Assembly: GCF_000702945.1 (NCBI RefSeq)
Contig: NZ_JNLE01000003.1
Span: 3,147,501-3,211,500, forward strand
Direction of reading: 5' to 3'
Source: Clostridium sp. KNHs205
GTDB taxonomy: Bacteria; Bacillota; Clostridia; Lachnospirales; Lachnospiraceae
Length of the DNA: 64,000 nucleotides
Of this stretch, positions 46,125-55,949 are shown one piece after another (the first letter of the stretch is position 1; each line of letters starts with the position of its first letter). The notes below the pieces were generated by a model. It was given only the letters and a program-made list of their open reading frames with translations. It was not told where the DNA came from and did no database searches. The translations under genes and the position numbers were made by a program.

Positions 46125-46805
46125 ATGCTTGCGGATAAGACCATATTGCTGGTGGACGACGAAACTAAAATCAGAATCCTCCTGAAAGATTTTCTGGAGA
46201 AGGAAGGTTATCATATTATAGAGGCAAAGGATGGAAGAGAGGCAATGGATATTTTCTATTGCAGAATGCAGGAAATCAATATGATACTTCTTGATGTCAT
46301 GATACCGGAATTCGACGGATGGACAGTATGTAGAGAAATCAGAAAGAAATCTCAGGTTCCTATTATTATGTTGACAGCCAGAGGAGAGGACTTTGATGAA
46401 GTTCACGGCTTGGAAATCGGGGCCGATGATTATATCAGAAAACCGGTCAAACCAACAGTGCTGGTAGCAAGATTAAATGCTTTCTTTCGCAGGCTGGATA
46501 AAAACGGTAAGGATAATGTATATCGGTCTGGAGAACTGCTTATTGACACCGGCAGCCATCAGGTGATGTTAGGGGAAGAAGAAATCAGTCTAAGCCCGAC
46601 GGAATACAGCATCCTTATAACCCTCATTGAATACGGAAAAAATATCGTTTCCAGAGAGCAATTATTACAAAGAGTCTGGGGTTATGATTATTATGGAGGA
46701 TTAAGAACAGTTGATACCCATATAAACAGGTTAAGAATAAAATTAAAAGAAAAAGGTGACTGCATAACCACTATCCGGGGTTTCGGATACCGGTTCGAAG
46801 GATAG
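46125..46805 (+). CDS. OmpR-family response regulator
   Basis: A 226-residue regulator. The receiver includes LLVDDETK, Asp57 in LLDVMIPEFDGW, TARGED and YIRKPV. The winged helix contains LSPTEYSILITLIEYGKN and VDTHINRLRIKLK. It pairs with the kinase 36 bases downstream. The nearby EF-hand protein and secreted YycO-like protein are possible targets by position only. Confidence 0.92.
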   Translation: MLADKTILLVDDETKIRILLKDFLEKEGYHIIEAKDGREAMDIFYCRMQEINMILLDVMIPEFDGWTVCREIRKKSQVPIIMLTARGEDFDEVHGLEIGADDYIRKPVKPTVLVARLNAFFRRLDKNGKDNVYRSGELLIDTGSHQVMLGEEEISLSPTEYSILITLIEYGKNIVSREQLLQRVWGYDYYGGLRTVDTHINRLRIKLKEKGDCITTIRGFGYRFEG

Positions 46806-46841
46806 CTGATAGAAATCAGCGTTGTTTATAAGGGGAGATAA

Positions 46842-48323
46842 ATGCGTAAATCAATCAGAATTAAACTATTTTCATATATGCTGGCAGTAATAATCGTTTT
46901 TGCCCTTTTGCTATTTACCTTTAATACTTTCTTTGCTGAGAAATATTATATCTATCATAAAAAGAATGCGCTTCTGGCTGCCGGAAATGAGCTGGAGCTT
47001 TATTTAAGTCAAAATATTGCTGCGGCTGGGACGACAGATTATAAAACAGTCTTGCAGGAGGAGGAACTTGTTAAAAAGATAAACGGAATTGAAAAGGAAT
47101 TGGGTGGCACCATTGTTATCGGCAAGGAAAAAGAGGACATCTATTACCCGGTTACCAATGGTCCTAAAGGTATGCCCGCAGGACTTATCCATAGTGAAAG
47201 CAGAAAGCCGCCTGAAGGGAAGCCGGGTGGCAGCAAAGAAAAGAGCATTTCTTCACCATTTATCATTACAAAAGACCCGGACTACGATATAAACACTTTA
47301 AGATACCAGCTTCAGAAGGAAGACGGGCTGGTCATCGTTATTTGGGTTCCTATGGCTGAGATATCAGAAAATGCAGCTTTATCCAATCGTTTTACCATGT
47401 TGATTGGGCTTCTGACAATTCTGTTAACTCTTTGTTTTACTTTGTTAATATCTGATAAGTTTACAAAGCCAATAAAAGAGATGAATAAAATAACTGCAAG
47501 AATGTCAAAACTGGATTTCTCGGATAGACTTAAGATTCATTCCAAAGATGAGCTGGGTGAACTTTCAAACAGTATTAATGAGCTCTCCTGCAGCTTAAAT
47601 ACAGCGATTGACAGACTAAATCAAATGAATTTGAAACTGGCACAGGATATTGATTATGAAAGACAGTTCATTGCCAATGTATCCCACGAACTAAAGACAC
47701 CGGTGTTTCTGATACAGGGTTATGCAGAAGGACTTAAGGAGGATATTACCAAGAATCAGCAGAAACGGGACTTTTACTGTGACGTTATTATGGAGGAAGC
47801 AGAGAAGATGGATGCCTTGATAATGGAATTATTAGACTTATCGAGACTTAAGCAGGGAGGATTTGCTATTGAGAAAGAAAAGTTTAATCTTTCCCGGCTG
47901 TTGTACTCACTTTTGGATAAATATAATGAAATTTTTAAGGAAAAGGACTTTCTGCTTGAAACAGACGTACCAGAGAATATTATTGTTTATGCAGACAAAA
48001 TCCGAACAGAACAGGTTATGACAAATTATATTATTAATTCCGTTCGTCATGGGGAAGCAGGAAAAAGAATATCCATCTCTTTAAGTAATCAGGATAATAA
48101 AGCTGTCTTTTCCATCTACAACAGCAGTCAGCCGATACCGGAGGAGGAACTTGATAAACTGTGGCAGAGTTTTTATAAACGGAACCGTGCCAGAACCAGG
48201 GAAGATAACGGGACTGGCCTGGGCCTTTCAATCGTACGTGCCATACAGGAGGCACAGGGTTTCTCCTATGGCGTGCAGAATCAAGAGGAGGGTGTAGTAT
48301 TTTGGTGTGATTTTCATAAGTGA
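46842..48323 (+). CDS. Sensor histidine kinase (two-helix, HAMP)
   Basis: A 493-residue kinase. Membrane helices lie at about 10-30 and 184-205 around a 150-residue outer domain with a PEGKPGGSKEKS loop. HAMP follows (FTKPIKEMNKITARMSKLDF), then His282 in FIANVSHELKTPV and an ATPase domain with NGTGLGLSIV. GGGGAG is about 5 bases before the ATG. It signals to the regulator at 46125. Confidence 0.92.
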   Translation: MRKSIRIKLFSYMLAVIIVFALLLFTFNTFFAEKYYIYHKKNALLAAGNELELYLSQNIAAAGTTDYKTVLQEEELVKKINGIEKELGGTIVIGKEKEDIYYPVTNGPKGMPAGLIHSESRKPPEGKPGGSKEKSISSPFIITKDPDYDINTLRYQLQKEDGLVIVIWVPMAEISENAALSNRFTMLIGLLTILLTLCFTLLISDKFTKPIKEMNKITARMSKLDFSDRLKIHSKDELGELSNSINELSCSLNTAIDRLNQMNLKLAQDIDYERQFIANVSHELKTPVFLIQGYAEGLKEDITKNQQKRDFYCDVIMEEAEKMDALIMELLDLSRLKQGGFAIEKEKFNLSRLLYSLLDKYNEIFKEKDFLLETDVPENIIVYADKIRTEQVMTNYIINSVRHGEAGKRISISLSNQDNKAVFSIYNSSQPIPEEELDKLWQSFYKRNRARTREDNGTGLGLSIVRAIQEAQGFSYGVQNQEEGVVFWCDFHK

Positions 48324-48546
48324 AATTTATGCAATGCGGTGCCGGAGCTTGTTAGCCTTACATGGATTTTACAAAAACTTGAGTTATACTCTTTTCTGCC
48401 AAAGCATATAAAATTAATAAGTCTGACAACCTTTACAGGAGAAAAAGACTGCAGACTATTAATAGGAGGGGTTAGGGTGAAAGAAAAGCACTTTTACACC
48501 CCCAGATATGGTACGCATGCAAAAAGCATGCAGATGGGAGTATAAA

Positions 48547-49380
48547 ATGAAGAGAGTCAAACGATTATCAGCCTTATTGCTTACAGGTGTACTGTTATTT
48601 AGTATGAGCACTTTTGTTTATGCAAAAAGCATAAACTCCGAGGCGGTAGTATCAGAAGAAAAGCTACAAAAAGCATATGAAAATGTAATCAATTATGCTT
48701 ATGCAAGCGCAATACCCTTAGATTTAAGCCTTGATACATTTGCTGAGGAATTCAAGGCTTCACACTCTACTGACATAACGGAATATGAAAATACCTACTA
48801 TCGTATTCTTACAGCCCGACAAACTGCAATTCTTCCTAATTCCAGCGGTGGCAGTAAATGGTATTACAATACCGGAACGGCCCTGCCCCGCAGTGCCAGT
48901 TACTCTAAGTACAAACTGTTAGATTCTGTGAAAAAAGGTGATATTATCTATGAATCCAAAGGAGGATTTGGGATTACTGGACATACAGCAATCGTGGAAG
49001 GAAAATACTACAGCAGTACCTATCAGCAGTACTATATCAGGGTAGTTGAAGCAATCACTGATGGGGTAGTAAGAAGTGTACTGGACGATACCCGGGTAGA
49101 TGAAAAGGATACGGTATTATTACGGGTAAAAGGGGCAACTGATTCCATAATAGCAAATGCAGTAAATTTCTGTATCGGACAATTAGGCAAGGGGTATATG
49201 ATTGATTTTCAAAAGGATACAAGTGCCAGTGAGCCTGACTGGTACTGCTCTGAACTAAATTGGGCAGGATACTATAATCAGGGCATCGATATTGAAACTA
49301 CTGGCTTATATAATGAACCGGGAATTACACCAAGGGATATTAATAACAGTTCTAAAGTTACAAGTGTTGCATTTAAATAA
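48547..49380 (+). CDS. Secreted YycO/YiiX-like (permuted NlpC/P60) protein
   Basis: A 277-residue exported protein with a signal peptide at 1-26 (ending VYAKS). The core GDIIYESKGGFGITGHTAIV and a late WYCSELNWAGYY resemble the permuted papain-like fold, with catalytic His in GHTAIV and Cys in YCSEL. Relatives are amidases or peptidases acting on cell wall or lipid amides. The ATG at 48547 has GGGAG 6 bases upstream; the longer frame has none. It follows a two-component system. Confidence 0.7.
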   Translation: MKRVKRLSALLLTGVLLFSMSTFVYAKSINSEAVVSEEKLQKAYENVINYAYASAIPLDLSLDTFAEEFKASHSTDITEYENTYYRILTARQTAILPNSSGGSKWYYNTGTALPRSASYSKYKLLDSVKKGDIIYESKGGFGITGHTAIVEGKYYSSTYQQYYIRVVEAITDGVVRSVLDDTRVDEKDTVLLRVKGATDSIIANAVNFCIGQLGKGYMIDFQKDTSASEPDWYCSELNWAGYYNQGIDIETTGLYNEPGITPRDINNSSKVTSVAFK

Positions 49381-49520
49381 TGAGAAAGGCCATTCCTGTT
49401 TGTTGTTTACGCAAATTCATTGGTGATTATGTTATTAATTAAAAGTTATCGCCCATTTGTGTATATGCTACGCTGCAAATCAGGAATCCACTCATTCCAA
49501 TAATAGTATTTTACATGGAA

Positions 49521-49558
49521 GGCTGCAATCCGTATATCAAGGATAGCAGCCCTTTCTT
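49521..49558 (+). terminator. Terminator after the YycO-like gene
   Basis: GGCTGCAATCC pairs with GGATAGCAGCC (one mismatch), then CTTTCTTT. Nothing else is recognised between 49381 and 49711. Confidence 0.65.
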
Positions 49559-49711
49559 TATGAAAATCTTTTTGGTTGTTTGAATTAATTTTTTATACCA
49601 ATACTCTAAAATAAATGTAATTACCCTGGCCCTGGATGGGATTGTAATTTTTGGTAAGAAGACATATAATGTAGCTGTCAGCATCAAAGTACTGAAATGA
49701 TATGACTAATA

Positions 49712-52531
49712 TTGAAAAGAGGGATTTATACGTCGAGTGAAACATTAGACTCACAGGAAAAGAAAGGTAATCTATCGAAACTGTCCGTTGAGGAAGTTTA
49801 TAACCAGCTTGGCTCAAGTGCAGCAGGCCTGACAGGCGGGCAGGCGATAGATTATCAGAAGAAACAGGGTAAGAATCTCATTGAAGAGAAGAAGAAAAAA
49901 TCGGTTATATTAATCTTCTTAGAGAACTTTACCCATTTAATGGCAATTTTGCTGTGGATAGGCGGAGCGGTAGCTTTATTTGCCGGAATGCCTCAGCTTG
50001 CCATTGCTATCTGGCTGGTTAATGTGATTAACGGTGTGTTCAGTTTTATGCAGGAGCACCGTGCGGGAAAGGCCACAGAAGCACTTAAGAACATGCTCCC
50101 TTCCTATGCAAGGGTAATCAGAGACGGACAGGAAATTAAGATACTGGCAGAAGATCTGGTTATCGGAGACATTATCCTACTGGAAGAAGGAGATAAGATT
50201 TCTGCGGATGCCAGGCTGATTGCCTGCAGTGATCTTCAGGTGAACCAATCCACCTTAACGGGAGAATCCAATCCCGTCAGAAAAACCGCTGACCCAATCT
50301 TTCGGGATGACCTGACGAAAGCAGAAATACCAAATCTGATTTTTGCAGGCACCAATGTTTCAGAGGGTAACGGAAAAGCAATCGTAACAGAAATCGGCAT
50401 GAAGACGGAGTTTGGTAAGATAGCGCATCTTACGCAAAGTATGGAGGCAGATGAAAGCCCTTTGCAGAAAGAGCTTAACAGACTCACCAGACAGATATCC
50501 GTAATCGCCATCAGTTTCGGAGTTTTCTTTTTTGTAGCCGCTATCTTTTTTGTAAAAGAAAAGGTTGCAGCCTCCTTTATTTTTGCCCTTGGTATGATAG
50601 TTGCCTTTATTCCGGAAGGACTTCTGCCTACCGTAACCCTGGCACTGGCTATGGCGGTTCAAAGAATGTCCAAGCGGAATGCCCTGGTAAAGAAGCTGTC
50701 TTCTGTGGAAACCCTGGGAAGTACCTCTGTTATCTGTACGGATAAGACAGGAACCCTGACACAGAATGAAATGACAGTAAGCCATTTATGGCTGGCAGAA
50801 AAAGAATATCAGGTAACAGGTGTCGGCTATGAAGCCAACGGTGAAGTACTTGAGGATAACAAAAAGATAACAGTAGATAAGAATGAAGACATCAGGCTTC
50901 TTTTGACAGCAGCAGCCCTTTGCAGCAATGCGAGACTTCTTCCGCCAAATGAAGAAAATCCAAGGTATACGGTCTTAGGTGATCCAACCGAAGCCTGCCT
51001 TGGTGTTGTAGCAAAAAAAGCAGGAATCAATATAGAAACAGTCAGTACAAAAACGCCAAGGTTAAGGGAACTTCCTTTTGAATCCAGGCGTAAGAGAATG
51101 ACCACTATTCATCAATTGGATAAACCCGTTGAAGGTACTGTAAGGATAGCCTATACCAAAGGTGCTCCCAAGGAAGTCATGAAGTTAAGCCAGTGGATAC
51201 GTATAGGTGGTGAGGCAAAGCCCATGACAGAAGAAATGCGTACCCGTATCATGGAAGCCAATGATAAATATGCAAGAGATGGACTGAGAGTACTTGCCGT
51301 GGCTTACAGACTTCTTCATAAGGACGATAATATTCCAAAGGCAATGAGTGCTTACACACCAGAAATTATTGAACAGGAGCTTGTCTTTATAGGCCTCGTG
51401 GTAATGGCAGACCCGCCAAGGCCTGAGGTAGCCTCTGCCGTAGAGGAATGCCGCAGGGCAGGTATCCGTATTATCATGATTACCGGTGACTACGGTCTCA
51501 CTGCTGAAAGTATTGCTAAACGCATCGGCATTGTTACCAGCGCAAGTCCCCGGGTTATATCAGGACTTGAACTTGAGGCCTTATCCGATGAAACCTTAAA
51601 AGAATACTTAAAAGATGAGATTATCTTTGCCAGAGTTGCTCCGGAGCAGAAGTTGAGAGTAGTAACCAACCTGCAGGAAATGGGTGAAATCGTAGCAGTT
51701 ACCGGCGATGGTGTAAATGATTCACCGGCGCTGAAGAAAGCTGATATCGGAGTAGCTATGGGTATCGCAGGTACCGATGTTGCCAAGGAAGCTGCGGATA
51801 TGATACTTACAGATGATAACTTTGCTTCTATTGTTCATGCCATAGAAGAAGGAAGAGCAGTGTACAGTAACATCAGAAAATTCCTGCTCTATATCTTGAA
51901 TTCAAATATGCCGGAGGCTGTACCTTCTGCACTGTTTTTGTTTTCCAGAGGTGCAATACCGCTTCCTCTTACGGTTATGCAGATCCTTACCATCGATTTG
52001 GGAACAGATATGCTGCCGGCGCTGGGACTGGGAACAGAGAGTCCGGAGCAGGGGATAATGGATCAACCGCCAAGGAATTTAAAAGAGCCGCTGTTAAACC
52101 GCAAACTGATAATGAAGGGTTTTCTATGGTACGGATTACTGGCTTCCTTAGCCTCCCTGGCTTCCTACCTGTTTGTTAATATACAAAATGGCTGGCCAGG
52201 TGTAACATTAGCCGGCGGTGACAGTGAGGTCTATATTAAAGCAACAACTATGACCCTGGCTGCCATAGTATTCTGCCAGATTGGAGCAGTATTTAACTGC
52301 CGGACTGAGAAACAGTCGGTATTTAAAATAGGTATTCTCAGCAATAAACGGATTAATTTCGGTATAGTAGTAGAATTATTATTGATAATTCTGCTGGTAT
52401 ATCTGCCGCCCTTGCAAAAGGTATTCCATACGGCACCTTTAAATGCAGCGGATTGGTTATTCCTGTGTATATGGCCGCCAGTAATATTATTATTGGAGGA
52501 GTTAAGGAAGGTATTTCTTAGAAAAAGATAA
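49712..52531 (+). CDS. P2-type ATPase with Na,K-ATPase-like signatures
   Basis: A 939-residue cation pump with ten expected helices. The actuator domain has TLTGES (181-186) and the phosphorylated Asp344 is in CTDKTGT. GDPTEACL lies in the nucleotide-binding domain and TGDGVNDSPALKKADIG is the hinge. Helix M4 reads PEGLL (301-305) rather than the PEGLP of calcium pumps, and M6 reads TIDLGTDMLPALGLG; both are typical of Na,K-ATPase relatives. A monovalent cation or mixed exchange is therefore likely, though calcium cannot be excluded. The TTG start is uncertain; no better in-frame start with a ribosome site is visible. Confidence 0.82.
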   Translation: MKRGIYTSSETLDSQEKKGNLSKLSVEEVYNQLGSSAAGLTGGQAIDYQKKQGKNLIEEKKKKSVILIFLENFTHLMAILLWIGGAVALFAGMPQLAIAIWLVNVINGVFSFMQEHRAGKATEALKNMLPSYARVIRDGQEIKILAEDLVIGDIILLEEGDKISADARLIACSDLQVNQSTLTGESNPVRKTADPIFRDDLTKAEIPNLIFAGTNVSEGNGKAIVTEIGMKTEFGKIAHLTQSMEADESPLQKELNRLTRQISVIAISFGVFFFVAAIFFVKEKVAASFIFALGMIVAFIPEGLLPTVTLALAMAVQRMSKRNALVKKLSSVETLGSTSVICTDKTGTLTQNEMTVSHLWLAEKEYQVTGVGYEANGEVLEDNKKITVDKNEDIRLLLTAAALCSNARLLPPNEENPRYTVLGDPTEACLGVVAKKAGINIETVSTKTPRLRELPFESRRKRMTTIHQLDKPVEGTVRIAYTKGAPKEVMKLSQWIRIGGEAKPMTEEMRTRIMEANDKYARDGLRVLAVAYRLLHKDDNIPKAMSAYTPEIIEQELVFIGLVVMADPPRPEVASAVEECRRAGIRIIMITGDYGLTAESIAKRIGIVTSASPRVISGLELEALSDETLKEYLKDEIIFARVAPEQKLRVVTNLQEMGEIVAVTGDGVNDSPALKKADIGVAMGIAGTDVAKEAADMILTDDNFASIVHAIEEGRAVYSNIRKFLLYILNSNMPEAVPSALFLFSRGAIPLPLTVMQILTIDLGTDMLPALGLGTESPEQGIMDQPPRNLKEPLLNRKLIMKGFLWYGLLASLASLASYLFVNIQNGWPGVTLAGGDSEVYIKATTMTLAAIVFCQIGAVFNCRTEKQSVFKIGILSNKRINFGIVVELLLIILLVYLPPLQKVFHTAPLNAADWLFLCIWPPVILLLEELRKVFLRKR

Positions 52532-52573
52532 TTTACTGAAGTAAATATTATTTTTTAAAGAGAGGTGAAGGGC

Positions 52574-53224
52574 ATGAAAGTTATTGTAGTGGGACTTGGA
52601 CGAATGGGCACGGGACTGACTCTGAATCTGGTGAAAAAGGGCCACACAGTTACCGTAATTGATTCAAATCCGGAAGCATTCGAAGGTTTGGGGCCGCATT
52701 TTAAAGGATCGAAAGTAGTAGGTATCGGATTTGATAAGGAGGTACTTGATAAAGCGAAAATCGATAAAGTAGATGCCGTGGTATCCTGCACTGCCAGTGA
52801 TGAGGCCAATGCGGTAATAGCCAGGATTGCAAGAAACATCTATCAGGTACCCAGAGTAGTAGCAAGGCTTTATGATGCAAGAAAAGCAGAAATTTATCAT
52901 AGAATCGGTATCCAGACAATCTCAACCACCACCTGGGGAATTGAACGTGCTACGGAATTTATAACACATAATCATCTGGACAGTGTATATGAGATGGGTA
53001 ACGGAAGTGTTAATATGCTGCGTATTGAAGTACCGGCATTGCTGGTAGGACATCAGGTAAAAGAAATTTCAGCTCTTGGAGAAATACAGGTTACTTCTAT
53101 CAGCCGCGGCACCAGGACCTTTATCCCGACCCTGGGAACGGTAATGGAATCGGAAGATATCCTGTATCTTACCGTAATGGGCTCCGCTACCGGTAAATTA
53201 AAGTCAATGCTTGGACTGAACTGA
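52574..53224 (+). CDS. TrkA-type RCK protein 1
   Basis: A 216-residue cytoplasmic regulator. The RCK_N Rossmann domain starts IVVGLGRMGTGLTLNLVKKG with the acidic VTVIDSN, and an RCK_C domain follows from about residue 135. Such proteins bind NAD(H), ATP/ADP or c-di-AMP and gate potassium channels or transporters. The ATG at 52574 has AGAGAGG about 8 bases upstream. It follows the ATPase by 42 bases and precedes a second RCK gene. No TrkH/KtrB channel gene is nearby. Confidence 0.85.
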   Translation: MKVIVVGLGRMGTGLTLNLVKKGHTVTVIDSNPEAFEGLGPHFKGSKVVGIGFDKEVLDKAKIDKVDAVVSCTASDEANAVIARIARNIYQVPRVVARLYDARKAEIYHRIGIQTISTTTWGIERATEFITHNHLDSVYEMGNGSVNMLRIEVPALLVGHQVKEISALGEIQVTSISRGTRTFIPTLGTVMESEDILYLTVMGSATGKLKSMLGLN

Positions 53225-53238
53225 AAGGAGAGGGATGT

Positions 53239-53898
53239 ATGAAGATTGTAGTAATCGGAGGAGGGCAGGTAGGCTCTTATCTTGCCAATCTTTTGCTGTC
53301 CAATGGCCATGATGTGAAAGTCATTGAACATAGGGAGAAAGTCTTTGCCAAATTGGAGGAGGAACTTCCGAAAGAAATTCTTCTCTTTGGTAACGGCTCA
53401 GACCCAGTGATTCTGGAACAAGCAGGTATTGATGAAGCTCAGGTAGTAGCAGCCGTAACGGGTGCTGATGAAGTAAATCTGGTGGTTTCCACCCTTGCCA
53501 AAATGGAATTTGCTGTGCCAAGGGTTGTGGCAAGAGTTAATAACCCTAAGAATAAATGGTTATTTAATGCTACAATGGGTGTTGATGTAGGTGTTAACCA
53601 GGCAGATCTGATGGGACATTTCGTGGTAGAAGAAATGGACCTTAAGAGTATGTTCACCCTCTTTAAATTAAACCGTGGGGATTACTCCATTGTTCAGATA
53701 AAGGTAGCAGATAAAGCACCGGCAGCAGATAAACTGGTCAAAGACTTATCAATTCCCAAGAAAGCAGTATTAATTGCCATAAACAGGGCAGAAAAAACCA
53801 TTATTCCAAAAGGTGATACAAAAATTGTGGCAGAGGATGAGATACTTTTTCTAACCGACGAACATAGCAGGAAGGTCTTAAATGATATATTTGGTTAA
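53239..53898 (+). CDS. TrkA-type RCK protein 2
   Basis: A 219-residue paralogue. It has IVVIGGGQVGSYLANLLLSNG, VKVIEHRE and GNGSDPVILEQAGI, the more canonical TrkA/KtrA pattern. RCK_C spans about 135-215. The two RCK proteins probably form a hetero-octameric ring. AAAGGAGAGGG precedes the ATG. The gene starts 14 bases after RCK 1 and ends in a terminator. Confidence 0.88.
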   Translation: MKIVVIGGGQVGSYLANLLLSNGHDVKVIEHREKVFAKLEEELPKEILLFGNGSDPVILEQAGIDEAQVVAAVTGADEVNLVVSTLAKMEFAVPRVVARVNNPKNKWLFNATMGVDVGVNQADLMGHFVVEEMDLKSMFTLFKLNRGDYSIVQIKVADKAPAADKLVKDLSIPKKAVLIAINRAEKTIIPKGDTKIVAEDEILFLTDEHSRKVLNDIFG

Positions 53899-53937
53899 CA
53901 ACCCTTGCTATAATGATATTACCCATAAAATAAAAAA

Positions 53938-53972
53938 GCGGCACAGTGGCTCATACTACTGTGCCACTTTGT
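53938..53972 (+). terminator. Terminator after the RCK pair
   Basis: GGCACAGT (53940-53947) pairs with ACTGTGCC (53958-53965), then ACTTTGTG; an A run precedes it. Confidence 0.6.
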
Positions 53973-53975
53973 GCA

Positions 53976-54004
53976 TTGACAAACCAAATATCTGGTAGTA
54001 AAAT
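53976..54004 (+). promoter_or_regulatory. Promoter of the peptide ABC operon
   Basis: TTGACA (53976-53981), a 17-base spacer and TAAAAT (53999-54004). It implies an unusually long leader of about 280 bases before the ATG at 54291. Confidence 0.65.
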
Positions 54005-54054
54005 AATTTTAATAATTCTATAGTAAACATATATGAATACATGAATAAACTAAT

Positions 54055-54096
54055 GCTATAGAGTCATAAAGCTATAGAGTCATAAAGCTATGGTAT
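54055..54096 (+). repeat. 16-bp tandem repeat in the leader
   Basis: GCTATAGAGTCATAAA occurs at 54055 and 54071, with a partial third copy at 54087. Confidence 0.7.
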
Positions 54097-54108
54097 ACCG
54101 TAACAAGC

Positions 54109-54154
54109 GCATCCACCTGGAGTACCAAAAGGGGAAAGGTGGTATTTGGGATGC
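54109..54154 (+). promoter_or_regulatory. Structured RNA candidate in the peptide ABC leader
   Basis: GCATCC pairs with GGATGC and, inside it, TACCA with TGGTA around an A/G-rich loop. A further TGCCAC/GTGGCA pair lies at about 54209-54252. I do not recognise a known riboswitch family here. Confidence 0.4.
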
Positions 54155-54223
54155 CAGTCAAGCGGTATGGCCATAGGATGGGTGTAAGAAAATACAGTAA
54201 AGGAAAGGTGCCACAAGGATATT

Positions 54224-54288
54224 CTTTCACTCTTAATAGTTTTTTAGTGGCAGTATTACAGGTAAACTGTAGTATGCAAGGGTATAAA
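54224..54288 (+). repeat. Dispersed intergenic element, copy B
   Basis: Begins TTTCACTCTTAATAG and ends GTAGTATGCAAGGGTATAAA. Here the GCAAGGG segment also acts as the ribosome site of the binding-protein gene (8 bases before the ATG). Copies A and C lie at 20759 and 62887. Confidence 0.4.
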
Positions 54289-54290
54289 AT

Positions 54291-55949
54291 ATGAGAAAAA
54301 AATTACATGCAAGAGTAACAGCCATGGTACTAAGTGTATTGCTGGCCGTTTCGTTAACTGCCTGCGGCGGCAGCAAAGACAGCAGTCAGGGAGGAAAGGA
54401 TAACGCACCAGGGATTAACACCTCAGACGTGGCAAAAGAAAAAATTGTTAATATTGGTATGACGGATACCTTAACCAGTGTAAATCCACTTTTAATGGAT
54501 GCCACAGAGATTTTAAAATATAGTGTTTCCATGGAGTTCCTTCCTTTGGTGGAGCTAAACAGCAAGCTGGAATTTCAGGGAATGCTCGCTTCTTCTATTA
54601 CCACGGAAGACAACAGGAATTTCATTGTTAATGTAGATAAGAATGCAGTCTGGTCTGACGGAACACCGGTAACCGCAGAAGATGTAGTATTTACCGTATT
54701 AAAACTTGCAAGTCCCAAACTTGCCAATGCCAGCATGGCACTGTATGCTTTTGAAGGTGTAGGTGAGGATGGTTTTGTGGAAGAAGGGGCTACGGAAATC
54801 TCCGGTGTGAAAGCGCTGGATGAAAAAACAGTTCAGTTTACCACCAAATACGATATGGCGCTGACGACTTTTGAGAATACTTATGGAAGATATATTCTGA
54901 CAGTTCCTAAACACATATTAAAGGATGTACCGGAGGATCAGCTGGCGGCATATTCCTGGTTCAATGCTCCTACAGTAGTTAACGGGCCTTATAAAATTAC
55001 CGATGTAGATTTACAGCATTATGTTTCCTATGAAGCAAATGATAAATATTTTAAAGGTGCTCCTAAAATCAATAAGCTGAATATTAAGATTGTTACAGCA
55101 GCACAGCTCTTAACCGGTCTTCAATCCGGAGAAATTGATTTTGTTCAGCAGACAACAGGTGGTATTCTGCAGGAGGATTATACGAGTGTAGAAGGGCTTA
55201 CCAATGTAAATGTTAATTATGGTGCACCGGTTACAAACCAGTCCATTTTCTTTAATACCACAACAGTTACTGATGCGCGGATACGTCAGGCTATTTTATA
55301 TGGCATTGACAGAGAAAAGCTGGTCAGCGGACTCTTAAATGGAAAAGGTGAAGTAATAGACGGATTTTTATCCAGTGCCGGACCTTTTTATGATTCCTCT
55401 CTGACACCCACGGCCTTTAATGTGGATAAAGCCAGGGAACTGGTAAAAGCGGCAGAAGCCGATGGCTGGGATTCCTCAAAAGTATTACAGTTCTATGTAA
55501 ACAGTGGAGATACCACTTTTACACAGGCTGCAGATTTTATAACTGCAAGTCTTGCAGAAGTCGGTATTAAACTTCAGGTTAACACTGTGGATCTTGCAAC
55601 ACTTATGTCAAAGGCAGGCAACAAGGAATTTGATCTTATGGCAGTACAATACACCTATGCACCGGTTGACCCATATCCAGATGTAAACTGGCTTTTGTCA
55701 GCTGATGGTTGGACCGGATATGCCAACACTACTATTACCGATGCACTGAATGCTACCCAGACAACCAGTGATGTAAATGACATAAAGAAGGAATACCTGA
55801 CTATAGATACTCTGGTACAGCAGGATGTCCCCATGCTCTCAGCTTATGTTATCAGTGCCATTGGTGTTGCTAATAAGCGGCTGGTCAATGCAACTCCTGA
55901 TGTATACGGAGCCTTTATCAATATCAATGAGTGGGATGTGACAGAATGA
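54291..55949 (+). CDS. ABC transporter solute-binding lipoprotein (family 5)
   Basis: A 552-residue extracellular binding protein of the oligopeptide/dipeptide/nickel group. The lipobox is SLTACGG near residue 25. The family 5 pattern includes SVTPVTAEDVVFTV-like DGTPVTAEDVVFTVLKLASP, NGPYKITDVD and YGIDREKLV. It delivers substrate to the two permeases encoded downstream. Ligand cannot be fixed; the C39-like peptidase in the cluster favours peptides. Confidence 0.88.
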   Translation: MRKKLHARVTAMVLSVLLAVSLTACGGSKDSSQGGKDNAPGINTSDVAKEKIVNIGMTDTLTSVNPLLMDATEILKYSVSMEFLPLVELNSKLEFQGMLASSITTEDNRNFIVNVDKNAVWSDGTPVTAEDVVFTVLKLASPKLANASMALYAFEGVGEDGFVEEGATEISGVKALDEKTVQFTTKYDMALTTFENTYGRYILTVPKHILKDVPEDQLAAYSWFNAPTVVNGPYKITDVDLQHYVSYEANDKYFKGAPKINKLNIKIVTAAQLLTGLQSGEIDFVQQTTGGILQEDYTSVEGLTNVNVNYGAPVTNQSIFFNTTTVTDARIRQAILYGIDREKLVSGLLNGKGEVIDGFLSSAGPFYDSSLTPTAFNVDKARELVKAAEADGWDSSKVLQFYVNSGDTTFTQAADFITASLAEVGIKLQVNTVDLATLMSKAGNKEFDLMAVQYTYAPVDPYPDVNWLLSADGWTGYANTTITDALNATQTTSDVNDIKKEYLTIDTLVQQDVPMLSAYVISAIGVANKRLVNATPDVYGAFININEWDVTE

